From Evernia prunastri (Eukaryota; Ascomycota; Lecanoromycetes; Lecanorales; Parmeliaceae): a stretch of DNA of 64,000 bases. The position numbers and the translations under genes are program-made. Below, piece after piece: positions 52,759-64,000 of this stretch. The stretch covers positions 1 to 64,000 of the forward strand of contig NKYR01000092.1 in assembly GCA_003184365.1 (NCBI GenBank). Direction: 5' to 3'. The notes beneath the pieces were generated by a model. That model was not told where the DNA came from. It made no database searches and saw only the letters and a list, made by a program, of their open reading frames with translations. Every line of letters begins with the position of its first letter. The first letter of the stretch is position 1.

Positions 52759-55553
52759 TCAGCCAGGCCACCGCTCCTGATTCGTCGACCCTTCTCGCTG
52801 GCAGGAACATTCCGCTTCCCTTCCATTGGCGTGGCATGAGCAGCGACTTTGGGGCCCCTCGCCCTCCACATGCTCGGTTGTCGGCGAGTCGGAGGAGGTC
52901 GTGGTCTCCGAGCTCGTTTTCTTCCTCCTGACCACCGCGCTGAAGATCCTGTTCGCTTTGTTGGGCGTCGTGGGCCTCATCTGGCCTCCTAGGATCGAGT
53001 TCTGCCTCGAGTGGACAGGATCCACCTGCTTCTTGGCCGCTGGGTTGATGGAAAGGTAGATTGGCATCAGAGCCCCGAATGCAAAGACGGCGACCACCAC
53101 GCAAAAGGCGTAGCGGACGTTGTGGTCACTGACTACCGGCCACATGATGGCAGGGATGATGGCCGCACCGGATGTAGCAGCTGTGAGGAGTACCGAGCCG
53201 GTCTTGGTATGCTTGCCCAGTCCACGCAAAGCGATGGCGAAAATGAGGGAGAATATTCCGGATTCGAAGAAAAGGATCAAGACGATCATGGCAACACCTT
53301 TGTAGCCGTCAAAGCTCATGGCGAGCGCAGAGGTGACGATGGCACCGATGAAAAGCAAGAAAAGGATACGGCGAGGTTTCATGAGCAAGCCTGCGACGGC
53401 TGTCATGAAGCGGCCTACCGCGAAGACGGAATGTCCAACGGCTAGGTAATCGAAGGGGCTGATGTCGGAATCGGGCTTGATATATGCAACATATTGTTCG
53501 AAGTAGACCGCGACGGATTCTTGGCTTCCAACGTAGCAGAATTGGGCAAACATGCCAACCACAAGAGTGACATAGATGACCGGGACACCGCCAGATTCTC
53601 GTCTGAAGACACTTTCACGCCTCTCGGCCATCTCTTCCAAGTCATCATCTGACGCTTCCGGTATCGGCAAGTAGAAGAAGACGAGAGCCAGGCAGACGTC
53701 GAACAACGCAATGCCAAGATATGTCCATTGTACGTCGATAAGTGAAGGCGCGTCGTGCACGCTTCTGAAAAGTACCTTTCTTGCGAGAATCGGAGACACC
53801 ACACTTCCAATAGCTTGCACACCTTGTGAGATATTCAGACGAACTTCGGCGTATTCGGGAGGGCCGCAAAGTGAAATGAACGGATTGCCGGCTGTCTCAA
53901 GTGTTGCAACTCCAAGGCCGATGATGAAGTTGGAGACTAGAAAGGCAGGGAATGATGCGAGCACTGCAGAGGGCCAAAAGACCAGGGTACCGATGCCGTA
54001 TACGCATAGGCCAGTGATGAAGGTTGCTTTGAAACCCCATTTCTTGAAAATGTACCTTCCAAAGGTAAGAGGAGCGAAGAAGTAGGCCGCGTAATAGGCC
54101 GAATGGAGTGCGACAGCTTGGCCAGCGCCTGTCCCAACAATGGTCTGGAATTGTTGATTGAGTACCTGCAAAAGTCCGTAGGCAAATCCCCACAGGAAGA
54201 AGAGGATGGTGACCAGAGCCAGAGGAGCGTATGATTGCTTATTTGTTAACTTCACCATACTCCTAGCTTGATTGTCGTTGACAAAGTCGAAGATGGTCAG
54301 ACTCGGTGTTCGAGATCTACTCGTACCCGCCGTCGCCGCCGCGGTCTGTGTCTGCTGCAGCATCGCAGGCGTAGTGTCCGGAGTCGTCAGGAAATCCAGC
54401 ATACCCATACTGTCTCCTTGGCTTGACCTAAGATGTGTGGCATTCATTGGACTCTGGGGAGGAGCAGGGTTCGAGGTGCCTTGGGGTTTGGGAGCCAGAT
54501 TTGCCCATTGAGCATCGCCAGGTCCATAGAATGGGTTACCGGTCAAATCTCCGGCTTGCTTGATGCGGCCAAGCAAATTTGGGAAAACCTTGGTCACCAA
54601 CGGCTTAACACCAGGCACGCACGCCACAATGATGCCCACGTGTACCTCCACCGCAGACCACATGAAGGATAGGGACGCTATCCACGAATAGTCGTATTCT
54701 GCGTTGGAAGCAGCAGACCCAGAGGTGTTTTGCAGGCGTGCTAGAGCCGCAGATTCCAAGTATGCAATCCTCACCACATCGACCACTGCAACGAAGGCGC
54801 CAAAGCTGAATGTGATTATCAAGATGAGCTTTTCATTTCGAGGCAGCCTCATGCTTGTGAGGATAGGCATCGGTAGGAAGAGTATGGCCAGATCTGTGAT
54901 GATGTTGACCGGTGCGGAGGAGAGATATAGTGTGACAATATCAATGCATTTGGCCGTTGGCTTTATCGGATCATCAAAAGCGGCTCCCACTGGTCGGCAT
55001 TGGAGTACGTTGAGGAAGGTCAAGGCCAGGCCCGCCACGTTAACCACAACGAGCGTTGCAATGGTAGACCATCTGAATACCGGTTGATTCTTCGACAGGG
55101 TCAAGTAGAAGAGACAGATGGAGGTCTTGGTGGCCATTAACGCCGGGTTCTGTTCTTGTGAGCGGTTGACATCCACTGGCCCTGGATATCTACTCACATA
55201 GAGAACGGAGAAGGCGTACTCGGCTTTCTTCAGAGACCCTCGGTCTTGAGGCGCAACGTTATCCTCATGTCTACCGAGTCCAACGCTTGTTCCATAGCAG
55301 ATGGAGAAGGAGAAACCGAACGCCACGAGCTGCCATGGATTAGCACTCCCCACGTCTACCAGTGACAGAGTGTGATGTTGCTCACCCATGCTATGACAAT
55401 AGCATAGTCGTCGTTGCTCACCCGCTTCACTACGCCCATGCGGGAGATGAGTCGCAGCACGATGAAGCCGGTGGATACGCAGAGCAGTGCTATCACGACG
55501 GCAAGCACCGTCGGCCCACGATCCTGCGTGGCCAAGGTCGCCGCGTCCACCAT
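52759..55553 (-). CDS. Fusion: rhodopsin-like 7TM domain + FucP-type MFS sugar transporter
   Basis: The model is complement(52759-55149, 55198-55329, 55386-55553); 896 residues. Residues 1-~300 are a rhodopsin-like/PTH11-related 7TM domain (RLISRMGVVKRVSNDDYAIV, YNPALMATKTSICLFYLTLS, VLQCRPVGAAFDD, WSAVEVHVGIIVACVPGVKP). Residues ~300-397 are a Pro/Thr/Ser linker. Residues 398-~850 form a 12-TM major-facilitator transporter of the L-fucose/glucose/galactose (FHS/FucP) family (VTILFFLWGFAYGLLQVLNQ, GVATLETAGNPFISLCGP). A cytosolic Ser/Thr-rich tail closes the protein. One uninterrupted 797-codon exon covers both modules, so the fusion is not a prediction artefact. Met398 would start a normal-length stand-alone FucP protein. 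The 48-nt intron 2 (55150-55197) is a multiple of three and open. A sensor-transporter (transceptor-like) role is speculative. Confidence 0.9.
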
Positions 55554-57469
55554 GATGGTAGGCGCCACTCGTCCTCCGCTGCAGGGGATGATCTCATGAG
55601 TTGTCGAGTTGTCGAGTGTGGTATAGGAGCTTGGTGGCTCCGCTCGACTGGCAGAGGATTTTCATATCGATTCGTGAAGCGGGAGGATGACTTTTGGCGG
55701 GGGAGAATTAAGCGGCAAAAGGATGGGGTAAAATGTGGATGAGGTGGTTATGCATGCCGTGGTACTGTAAAGGCATGATTGGCAGGTGGGATTGGGACCG
55801 AGTTCCCGGGGCAGGGATACCAGGCCTGAAGAGGGAAAGTGGGATTATTGAAGTTTTGAATTTTTTTGAATTTTTTTGAATTTTTTGAATTTTGTACTAC
55901 GGTAAGGTATGACAGAGGAGGATCAGTCGTGAATGGGATGGTGTGGGGTAAATGTTGTACATGATAAAGTGTAATGAATGTTATTCTTTCTTTTTTAAAG
56001 TATGATTTGTTAGATGACTGAAACTCTCTTTCGTAGATCTGCCCTCGACTCGGTTAATATGCCTCGAGGGCGAGGCACTAAAAGAAAGTCAATGTGGTTT
56101 AAAGTTACCCTAAGTACGCGCGCCATCACGTAAAGTCGGTACTTAAGCTTTTGGTACTTCCCCGCAGATCCTTTTGCCGAAACCCCTCAAAAAACACTAA
56201 AACTCCTACCTATTCTTTCAAATATGAAGTGCGGTTACCATTTCACGCGCATCGCGCATGCGACTGCAGACCGTGCAAGTAACCGGCATATCGATAAGCA
56301 AGACGAGAAGCACATTCCCTATCAGGCTCAGCACTTCTCTTCTGAGGTATAAACGTCGACTTCTTTCACACTTGGACCAGGATACAGTCCTAGAAATTCC
56401 CTAGCTGCTGAAACACTCCCTAGATAGTACATCTCAGCCAAGAACAACCGACAACATCCACGGCAACAGTCTTGCGTTTCATTTCCATCCATTCCTGGCT
56501 CTGCAATTGCCTCCTCTACACGCCTCGACTCCCCCGGACGTCTTGCCCATGATTAATTAGGTACAACAATCGCAGGACACTGGCTTGAGCTTCGATATCA
56601 CCTGTTCAATTCGTCTGCATCATCGGCTCTGTACATACTCGCGGCATTCCAAGGAAACAGCTTAAAGAAATGCTTCGTCCAGACGGAAGGGATGCCCACA
56701 ATTGCAGGTCTGACTCTGACCGAATTAAAGATTTCATCCAAGAGATTGATTGCTTCCGCAGTATAGAATACAGCCTGTACATTAGGTTGACATGATACAA
56801 CTGTAGGAGTCATGCTGTAGGTACGTTCACAGTCGACAATATATGTATACGCTGCAGATTCGCTGCAGCTAAACTCGACAACCTGCCTAACGCTCGAGTC
56901 TATCCCGCGCATGGGTGATGGTCAAAAGCGGATAGCCCCATCAAGCGTACCGTTGCCTTTTGCACCAAAACGAATTGTGGTCATTCACATGCATTGTAGC
57001 GCTTGATCGCATCATCTGTCTGCTCAAGCAGCAGGCTTACTTAGCGGAGGACAAGCACCTGGGCGTCTCCCACGCGGAGCCAAAACGGTCATCTTGACCG
57101 GAAGTTTCGGGTCTTTCGCTTTCAAGTCCAACATGAATGCTGAGGCCATTTAGCCTTCGCACTGCGCTCGGTACTATGATAGCTCTCGTCGTCCTGTAGA
57201 CTGATATAGTGATCGTAGTACATTCTGCTCTGGGGGAGCAGGACTGTCTCTGCCCGCGGCCAACCAGGGAGGGGCCCTCCATATTACGGACAGCATTCTC
57301 GGTAAACGGTTTGCAGGCATACGTGGGCTTGTCGTTCTGGAAGACAACAGCCTCTTAGAACAGCCTCCTGTCTAGCAGGCGGTCTTGGACGCTGAGTCGT
57401 GGGAATGGAAATCGGATCGTTATGTGACGATCTCAGTATTTCTTGCTCTACTTGATCTTGCTTCTGAGA
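55554..57469. other. 1.9-kb intergenic region upstream of the fusion gene
   Basis: It contains the fusion-gene promoter, a (GAATTTTTTT)n tract at about 55857-55892 and AT-rich sequence to about 56.5 kb. Minus-strand open frames of 104 codons (56598-56912) and 81 codons (57037-57282) start with ATG but show no recognisable family or signal peptide and are not called. Confidence 0.5.
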
Positions 57470-59901
57470 TCACGCCTGTGTCCATTGACCGTTGATGTGG
57501 TTGTAGGCAGGAGGACCCAGAATTGGATCTCCAAAATGGGCCACCCTGAAGCCGTCTCGACCCAATTGGTTCCAATCATTGTTCGGATGATCGAGCATGG
57601 CCGAGATGTCCATAGGCCCTGTCTGTTGATGGGCTTGGAGTGGCACGCTGTGATCTGAAAAGGGGGACCAGAACATGTCTGCTGGTGTAGCAAAAGGTCT
57701 CGGGCTGTTTTTGACGGCCGAGAAAGGAAATGCACTCGCTACGTCCTTTGTGTGAATAGTGTCCTGTTGTTGAGAATGATCAGGAACAGACGACAGGTAT
57801 GTCAGGCCGCCTGCAAACATTTGGAGGTCTGGTAGGCTCGTCGGCATCTCGGGTGGGCGATCGTATGCTATCTGAGCAATCTCGGAAGGTAAGTGAATGT
57901 TCCACTGTCGGGAAAGAGCCATAACGATCTCAAGACAGCGGATGCCAAAAGCGTGGTTAGGGGAAATCTCGCGAAGGCACGTGATACTCAGAGCAAGATC
58001 CTGGGCTGATGAAGGGTTTGGAAGGTCTAACAGATGAATGATTGATGTTGATAGGAGAATATGGGTTGCGATGAGTGGGGCACGGCGAAGCCCATATATC
58101 TGACGATATCTTCCAACAAGCGAGGCCCCTTGGCTGGCACATGATGTGCAGATGTCTCGAGGCGATACTTTTGAGTTCGTAAGATCGACTTTGAGAAAGG
58201 GACGGAAGAGATGCAACACTACGGTTTGGTAGTACGCACTGTCAAAGTTAGTCGAAATCAATGACATATTCTCAGCACAAGGGCCATGATAAGAGGAGCA
58301 TTTCAAGATACATCAGGCTTTTGTACTTACTGCAGTAAGATGACGTGAGGCGTAGGAACTTCCCGCAGTCCAAGCTGGTCGGGCAGATTGTTGAACCACC
58401 GCGTGTACCTTGCATAGAAGTCAAGAAGCTTCTTGCTCGTGAATCGCTCACGCGGCGCGTAAAACATGAAGACAGTATCATTCACAATCTCCGCAAGAGA
58501 ACTCATTGCACGCATGAGGGTGGTTGCCAGGGTCGGTTGCTCAGCGCCAGGTATAGTCACCACCCCGTAGTCTGTATACGGCCTCCAAAGTTGTTGCTCA
58601 TTTTCCTCTATGACATTTGGAAGGTCCAAGCTGATTGCAGTCCTCGGCAGCTGGGCGATCCTTCCAATGCAGATAGACCAGGTGCTTGAGCTTATCAGAC
58701 TGGAACTTGACGAATGTCGGTGTATTACTTACGTGTCGTTCATGAAGCAGCCCCAGAACGTGATGCTGCGAGCTTCCAACTCGGTGGGGCTGATCTTGTC
58801 ACTGGCTGAAGCGAACGAAAGGTGTAGACCGAGCTCAATCAACATTCTTACACACCTCCCTGCATACTGAAACCCACTGCTGTCACGACCGAAGCTTGCT
58901 TCACGAAGCCCCATGAGTGCTAATGCTTGAACCGTAGTCAAGTTGGACGATTCGTTTTCATTAAGTAGCCGCTTTGCTTCCGTAAAGAAATGGTCTCCTG
59001 AGGTCATAGGATCAGAAGGATGTTCGCGAGCCTCTGGGCGATCGGAATAGCCACATGCGAGTGCCAGTAGAGCGTTGACCATGAGCGGGCTGCAGTACTT
59101 GCTTCGACCTTTGCCCATATCATCCAAAAACAACTCCTTTGAAAACAACACATATGTAGGATGTACCCAACAGAAGAATAGGCTGAGTAAGTGCTCAACG
59201 AAGGCAGTGTCTCGGGTGACTCTTGTCCATACTTCTGAAGTTTGAAGATGCATCGGAGAGGCTTCGCGATCCGAAACGAGGCCTAAACTTGATGTATGTC
59301 CAAAGTGCTTGACGACACCCAATGCATCTATGGAGGGACGACCAATCAAATTTGATAGCTCTCCTTCCGCAGATTTTGCACCGGAGCGTTCGGGCAGCAC
59401 CACGTTCTTTTTCAGGGATTCCGCAATGCTGTCAAGGTCTTCATCTGCTCGTATTTGCTGAACAATCTCGGCAACTTCTGTGTCGGTAGACGACCGTATT
59501 GAAGCGACGATGATGCCGAGAGCGTCATTCTGTCCCTTCAATGCCTCAATGTCTCGCTTCAATGCCGCTTTCCGTCTGTGATCGCTGTCGACGTCATAGA
59601 AGCAAGGCGTCTGGTATACCGCGGTACAAGTCGAGCAATTGGGCATACCACCGTCGCACTGAGAAAAGACATCAGCAACGGAGCTCTGAGCCAGGATTCT
59701 TCTCGTAAAAAAGCACGCAAAAACGGTACATTATTGCTAGGAGGCAGACGGACAGCAACAACGCACCTTGGATTTGCGCTTCCGACATGGTATACACGCG
59801 CTGGAGATGCACCTCCGTTTTGTAGACCTAGGCAGGGTGGGTACTGAGCTGAGAGTAGATGTAGAATCATCCTGCTCGTCCTTGGGTCGGATTGTCCGCA
59901 T
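57470..59901 (-). CDS. Zn2Cys6 fungal-specific transcription factor
   Basis: The model is complement(57470-58238, 58331-58684, 58733-59658, 59767-59901); 727 residues. The N-terminal zinc cluster reads C-x2-C-x6-C-x6-C-x2-C-x7-C (ACIPCRKRKSKCDGG, then CSTCTAVYQTPC) at about residues 31-60, split by intron 1 right after KSK. A linker helix follows (HRRKAALKRDIEAL). The middle region is the fungal-specific TF domain (FCWVHPTYVLFSKELFLDD, NALLALACGYSD, GRCVRMLIELGLHLSF, ITFWGCFMNDTTWSICIGR). This layout resembles the NIT4/NirA-like group. The true start is taken as ATG at 59901; the frame continues upstream only with non-ATG codons. It is divergent from the FAD monooxygenase at 60475 with 573 bp between them, so it may regulate that gene. 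Confidence 0.9.
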
Positions 59902-60474
59902 CGCGTGGTGCGTAGAGCGAGGGCGGAGCGCAGGAGACCAGCCCTTCAAGTGCAATGGACGTCTACGTTAAACGCGTAAAAATATGGAGGGACGCCAGAG
60001 AATATCGAGTAAGGAAGGGGAACAGTAAGTAGAATTTTTCGAACATGCGGTGTATCTCTTCTACATCATCCTACCTTTATCATCCTTATTTCCATGACGC
60101 TAAAAGGAGTGGAAAGGTCCGGGCCTCGGCAACAACTTCTCTGTCTCCAAGGCAATTTTTTCCCCCCCCTTCTACAATGTTTCATTCTTTGATCGCTGTC
60201 CATCAGATTAATTGCGCCATTGCAATTGTCAGCGGTCAAAATGGAACAGTCAGATACGGCCAATAGTAGCAGGCGACTAATGTTGCTGGGTGCTCGCGCA
60301 TTTCTTCCCCGCGCTCTGATGCCGAAACTACTTGCCTCGAGTCTCTACCGTGAGCTCCCCACCATTGTCAGTTGACAATGGCCGCGATGCTACGAATGAT
60401 AAGCGATCTCGCTCCTTCACTCGGAAAGACACCACTTCCTCCACCATTGACAAACATGCCCACACATCATCACC
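59902..60474. other. Bidirectional promoter region (Zn2Cys6 TF / monooxygenase)
   Basis: 573 bp between divergent starts. It contains CCATTGTCAGTTGACAATGG at 60360-60379, a perfect 20-bp palindrome about 95 bp upstream of the monooxygenase start, and a partial TTGTCAGCGG at 60227-60236. It is a good candidate operator for the adjacent zinc-cluster regulator. Confidence 0.55.
60360..60379. promoter_or_regulatory. 20-bp perfect palindrome in the TF/monooxygenase intergenic region
   Basis: CCATTGTCAGTTGACAATGG: the left arm CCATTGTCA and right arm TGACAATGG are exact reverse complements around a central GT. On the full 20 bases only the central pair departs from perfect symmetry. The position, 95-115 bp upstream of the monooxygenase ATG, suits an activator site. 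Function is inferred. Confidence 0.5.
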
Positions 60475-61898
60475 ATGGCTGAGCTCAGACTTCAGATCGC
60501 TATAATTGGAGCTGGCCTCGGTGGGCTAGCAGCAGCCATTGGAATCGCTCGCGCTGGACACAAAGTCACGATCTTCGAGCAGGCGCTATTGCTTGGAGAG
60601 GTGAAACCCTCCTACTAGACAGTTACATATCGTTGATGATGCTGACGTTCTTGTTTTAGATTGGTGCAGGCATTCAAGTCCCTCCAAATTCTTCCCTGAT
60701 ACTTAAGCACTACGGCCTGCTTGACAAAATCGAGTCAGTCTCGGTACGGCCTAGCGAATTCGTCATACGCTCCTATCGAGATGGCAGGATCCTCAACAAG
60801 CAAAACATGGTACCTTACGCGGAAGAGCGTTACGGTGCTCCCTACTTGCATATTCACCGTGCAGATTTCCATCGCATTCTGGTGGCCGAAGCTGAACGTT
60901 TAGGAGTGAAGCTGCAACTAGGTTCCACGGTCACAAAGATCGACTTCGATACAGCCTCCATTCACATAAGAGACAAGCCTGACTTTCATGCGGATCTTAT
61001 ACTCGGCGCTGACGGATTGAAATCTATCTGCCGTGAATCACTACTTGGGCACGCCGACCCACCACACCTGACCGGTGACTTGGCATATCGAATCGTCATC
61101 AAGGCTGAAAACATGAAGAAGCATCCTGACCTGCGCGAGCTGGCCGAAAAGCCGGCTATCAATTATTGGATGGGTCCCTATGGCCATGTTGTCTGCTACC
61201 TTCTGCAAGGTGGTGGGTTGTACAATATTGTACTCATTTGTCCGGACAACTTGCCTGAGATGATGAATACTGTCAAAGCGGACCTACAAGAAATGCGAGA
61301 GTTCTTCGCAGGGTGGGACCCCAAGTTGAAAACACTACTGGGTCTTGTCCAGGAGACTACGAAATGGAGATTGTTAACAAGCGAGGAGATGGAGAGCTGG
61401 AGCCACCCTGGTGGGAAGTTTGCGCTGCTAGGGGACGCTTGCCACGCTACCTTGCCCTACCTGTAAGTCTTCCCCGCGTGTCGTCTGCAGTGTTTGCAGA
61501 TCTAACAATGAACTCGCAGTGCTCAAGGTGCAGCCCAGGCTGTTGAAGATGGAGCCGTTCTTGGTGAGCTTTTTGAACGGATAGAGTCAAAGGCACAAAT
61601 TCCAGACATCCTCACTATTTACGAGCATGTCCGCAAAGAACGCACAACCCGCGTCGTCAAGGGAAGCACAGCTTTACGGGACATCTTTCACATGACGGAT
61701 GGTGAACGTCAACAAGAACGGGATCGCCAATTGACTCAGCAGGAGCCATTCGAAGGATACCCAAATCGCTGGGCGGATCCTGTGTTCCAAGAGTACCTAT
61801 TTGGATACGACGCGTTTGCGGAAGTGGAGATGGCTTGGAAGCGATACAAGATGGGAACTTTTCCCGGTACTTCAGGTCATTTCAAGCCGAATCTCTGA
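60475..61898 (+). CDS. FAD-dependent aromatic monooxygenase (salicylate hydroxylase-like)
   Basis: Exons 60475-60600, 60660-61462, 61520-61898; 435 residues. It is a class A flavoprotein hydroxylase using NAD(P)H and O2 to hydroxylate an aromatic acid (salicylate-, 6-hydroxynicotinate- or related). Motifs: the GxGxxG dinucleotide site IIGAGLGGLAAAIGIARAG, the DG motif LILGADGLKSICRE, and the GD motif FALLGDACHATLPYLAQGAA, completed across intron 2. QVPPNSSLILKHYGL and DPVFQEYLFGYDAF are typical of salicylate hydroxylase-like enzymes. No signal peptide or TM tail, so soluble. It is divergent from a Zn2Cys6 regulator, an arrangement frequently seen for inducible catabolic enzymes. Substrate not determinable. 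Confidence 0.93.
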
Positions 61899-62640
61899 GG
61901 GCATGAATGTGAAACCTGTTTCAAGTTTCATCATGGTGACTTAAAACTCGAATTATGGAGGCATCTGGCGTAGTCTCTAAGCATCCACATGATGTTGGAC
62001 AAACATAACAACATTGGCCAGGGAATATGTATGAGGATTGTAATGTCTCATTCAAGCTCTGATCCAGTATTGGTTCTTATTCGTATAACTTATTTGTATG
62101 TTTCCCAGAATCAGGAGGTCTCAGATAGCACCCCACTTGAAATATTCCCTGGACGGTGCGCTGAGAACTGATCTAGTATCAGTGCATCTAAGCCGGGTTT
62201 GCTTTGGAGCCTATTGCCCCTGTCGTACCCCACAGAAGTACCCCATAGAAGTCTCTGGATTTTCCATCTGGTCGAGCTGGTCAAGCGCTGATAGAAATAG
62301 TTGCTGTTGCAAGATAAGGTAAGGTACTTCGCTAAAGGGCCACCTTACGAAATCAGGGTTAGGGCTGCCAATAGGCGTATCTCGGTCTCACCTCGGCTCG
62401 CTCGGCTGTTTTGATAAGTCTTGTAAACAACGGGTTACGTCAAACCATTATGGATGCGACGGCAAAAGCAACCAGCTCCTTTTTTCTTTCAATGTTCTGC
62501 ATTACTATAACTTCATCTCCTATTGATAGACTTACCTCAGACATCCCGAATACCCTCGACCGACATGTTATTAGAATGAAATACTTACCGGCACTGCCTT
62601 GATTTCGCCTACGGCACCGCCTTCCCCAGGTCTCTACAAT
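61899..62640. other. Intergenic between monooxygenase and GUT2
   Basis: About 740 bp on the same strand, holding the monooxygenase 3' flank and the GUT2 promoter. No repeats or supported frames. Confidence 0.6.
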
Positions 62641-64000
62641 ATGGCAACCCGAAGCCGTCTCTTTCGCCCATTCCTCTACACTGCTGCCGTAGCTGCAGCT
62701 GGAGGTGGTATTCTATACGTCTCCTACAGACCGCGAAACATACCGGGCTCAGAGCCAGCACTTGTACCTCCGCCCAAGTACGGGGAAGAGGGGCATCTAG
62801 ATCCCCCAAGGTTTCCCTTGGTCAAGACTAGGGAAGAGCAGATCGCGGATTTGAAAAGGAGTGCCGGCGTGATCAGCACATTGGAGAAGGCCAAGGGCGT
62901 TCTGGGTAGCTTGACAGGACCAGGCGTCGTGGATCAGAGGATCCCTGAAGCAGAGCCATATGATCTGCTGGTCATTGGCGGTGGGGCTACGGGCACCGGA
63001 ATTGCCCTCGATGCAGCAACCCGTGGGTTGAAGGTTGCGATGGTGGACAGGGATGACTTTGCCAGTGGCACAAGTAGCAAGAGTACGAAATTGGTGCATG
63101 GTGGAGTGAGATACTTGGAGAAAGCTGTGTGGGAGCTTGATTACAACCAGTATGCAAATGAAAACGTGTTGGGGGCGCCGCTGACTTAGATCAGGTACAA
63201 GCTTGTTAAAGAGGCTCTACGTGAGCGCAAGTACTTCTTGGATACTGCACCTCATCTTTCGAGTTGGTTACCCATCATGATCCCCATACAAAAGTGGTGG
63301 CAAGCCCCATACTTTTGGGCTGGCACTAAGTTCTACGACTTCCTTGCTGGATCCGAAGCCATTGAAAGCTCTTATTTCTTGACAAAGAGCAGGGCCATGG
63401 ATGCTTTCCCAATGTTGCGAAAAGATAACCTTTTCGGTGCTCTCGTCTATTACGGTACAGGAAACCTTTGCTAGATTCCGCATATATCGGTGCTGACGTG
63501 TCTAACCAGACGGTGCACATAATGACTCGCGAATGAATGTCTCCTTAGCAATGACAGCAGCGCTTTACGGTTCTACTGTCGTGAATCATCTCGAGGTTAC
63601 TGGCTTGGAAAAAGACGCAAACGGCAAGCTCATTGGAGCTCGAGCAAAAGATTTGGTACAGGAGCGAAACGGACAGAAACCACAAGAGTTCAGCATCAGA
63701 GCTAAGGGTATCATCAACGCCACCGGCCCCTTCACAGACGCAGTACGTAAGATGGACGATGAAAGTGTCCAGGAAATAGTTGCGCCTAGCTCTGGAGTCC
63801 ACGTCATTCTACCTGGTTTCTACAGTCCTTCGAAAATGGGTCTGATTGATCCCTCGACCTCGGATGGAAGAGTCATCTTCTTTCTCCCATGGCAGGGCAA
63901 CACTATTGCTGGGACTACAGACGCACCTACGAATATCACTCAAAATCCAATCGCTGGTGAAGAAGAGATCAACTGGATCCTCTCGGAAATTCGTGGATAC
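62641..64000 (+). CDS. GUT2: FAD-dependent glycerol-3-phosphate dehydrogenase, mitochondrial (5' part)
   Basis: Exons 62641-63149, 63195-63454 and 63510-64000 (runs off the window); 420 codons visible. It oxidises glycerol-3-phosphate to DHAP at the outer face of the inner mitochondrial membrane and feeds electrons to ubiquinone (glycerol-phosphate shuttle, glycerol catabolism). The N terminus is a basic presequence plus a hydrophobic anchor (RPFLYTAAVAAAGGGILYVS). The FAD site is DLLVIGGGATGTGIALDAA, followed by RDDFASGTSSKSTKLVHGG, HNDSRMNVSLAMTAALYG, and GVHVILPGFY. The C-terminal part (EF-hand-like in some homologues) lies outside the window. Start ATG at 62641 was chosen because upstream in-frame codons lack an ATG. 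Introns of 45 and 55 nt. Confidence 0.95.

Noticed and set aside
56598..57282. Two small minus-strand ORFs (104 and 81 codons) with ATG starts
   Set aside because: No signal peptide, motif, intron logic or family resemblance; plausible by chance in non-coding DNA.

Overview
The window is nuclear DNA from a filamentous ascomycete (Pezizomycotina). The evidence is short spliceosomal introns (about 43-167 nt, GT..AG), a Zn2Cys6 regulator, a CYS3/MetR-type bZIP, four membrane proteins with the fungal rhodopsin-like (PTH11-related) fold, and AT-rich or simple-sequence intergenic DNA. I cannot assign the class. Exon-intron models were built by hand from splice signals, frame continuity and family pattern; every intact model closes in frame.

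Layout. 1-6.1 kb: the tail of an ATX1-like copper chaperone, an SCP-X-type peroxisomal thiolase and an NCS1 uracil/allantoin-type permease. 7.2-13 kb: an aldo-keto reductase and a large Ser/Thr-rich, probably GPI-anchored secreted protein. 15.5-29.9 kb: a candidate secondary-metabolite locus with a wax-synthase-like membrane acyltransferase, a rhodopsin-like membrane protein, O-methyltransferase A, a 983-residue A-T-TE NRPS-like synthetase, a 6-PGDH/HIBADH-like reductase and O-methyltransferase B. 31-34 kb: ribonucleotide reductase large subunit. 35-44 kb: two more rhodopsin-like proteins, a cupin protein, a TatD nuclease and a Siw14-type phosphatase. 44-52.7 kb: repeat-rich, gene-poor DNA around a CYS3/MetR-like bZIP gene and a frameshifted pleckstrin-homology (PH) pseudogene. 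52.7-61.9 kb: an 896-residue fusion of a rhodopsin-like 7TM protein with an L-fucose/glucose-type MFS transporter, then a divergent Zn2Cys6 regulator / FAD monooxygenase pair. 62.6-64 kb: the 5' part of mitochondrial glycerol-3-phosphate dehydrogenase (GUT2).

How the genes may work together. The A-T-TE enzyme belongs to the family that dimerises aryl-alpha-keto acids into quinone or furanone cores. Two paralogous O-methyltransferases with identical intron phases, one acyltransferase and one reductase next to it suggest an O-methylated, O-acylated, reduced bis-aryl product; this is inference. Two short motifs shared by the OMT-A and synthetase promoters hint at co-regulation. The other genes are mostly housekeeping or individual uptake and degradation functions. 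I saw no tRNA, rRNA, CRISPR array or intact transposon.
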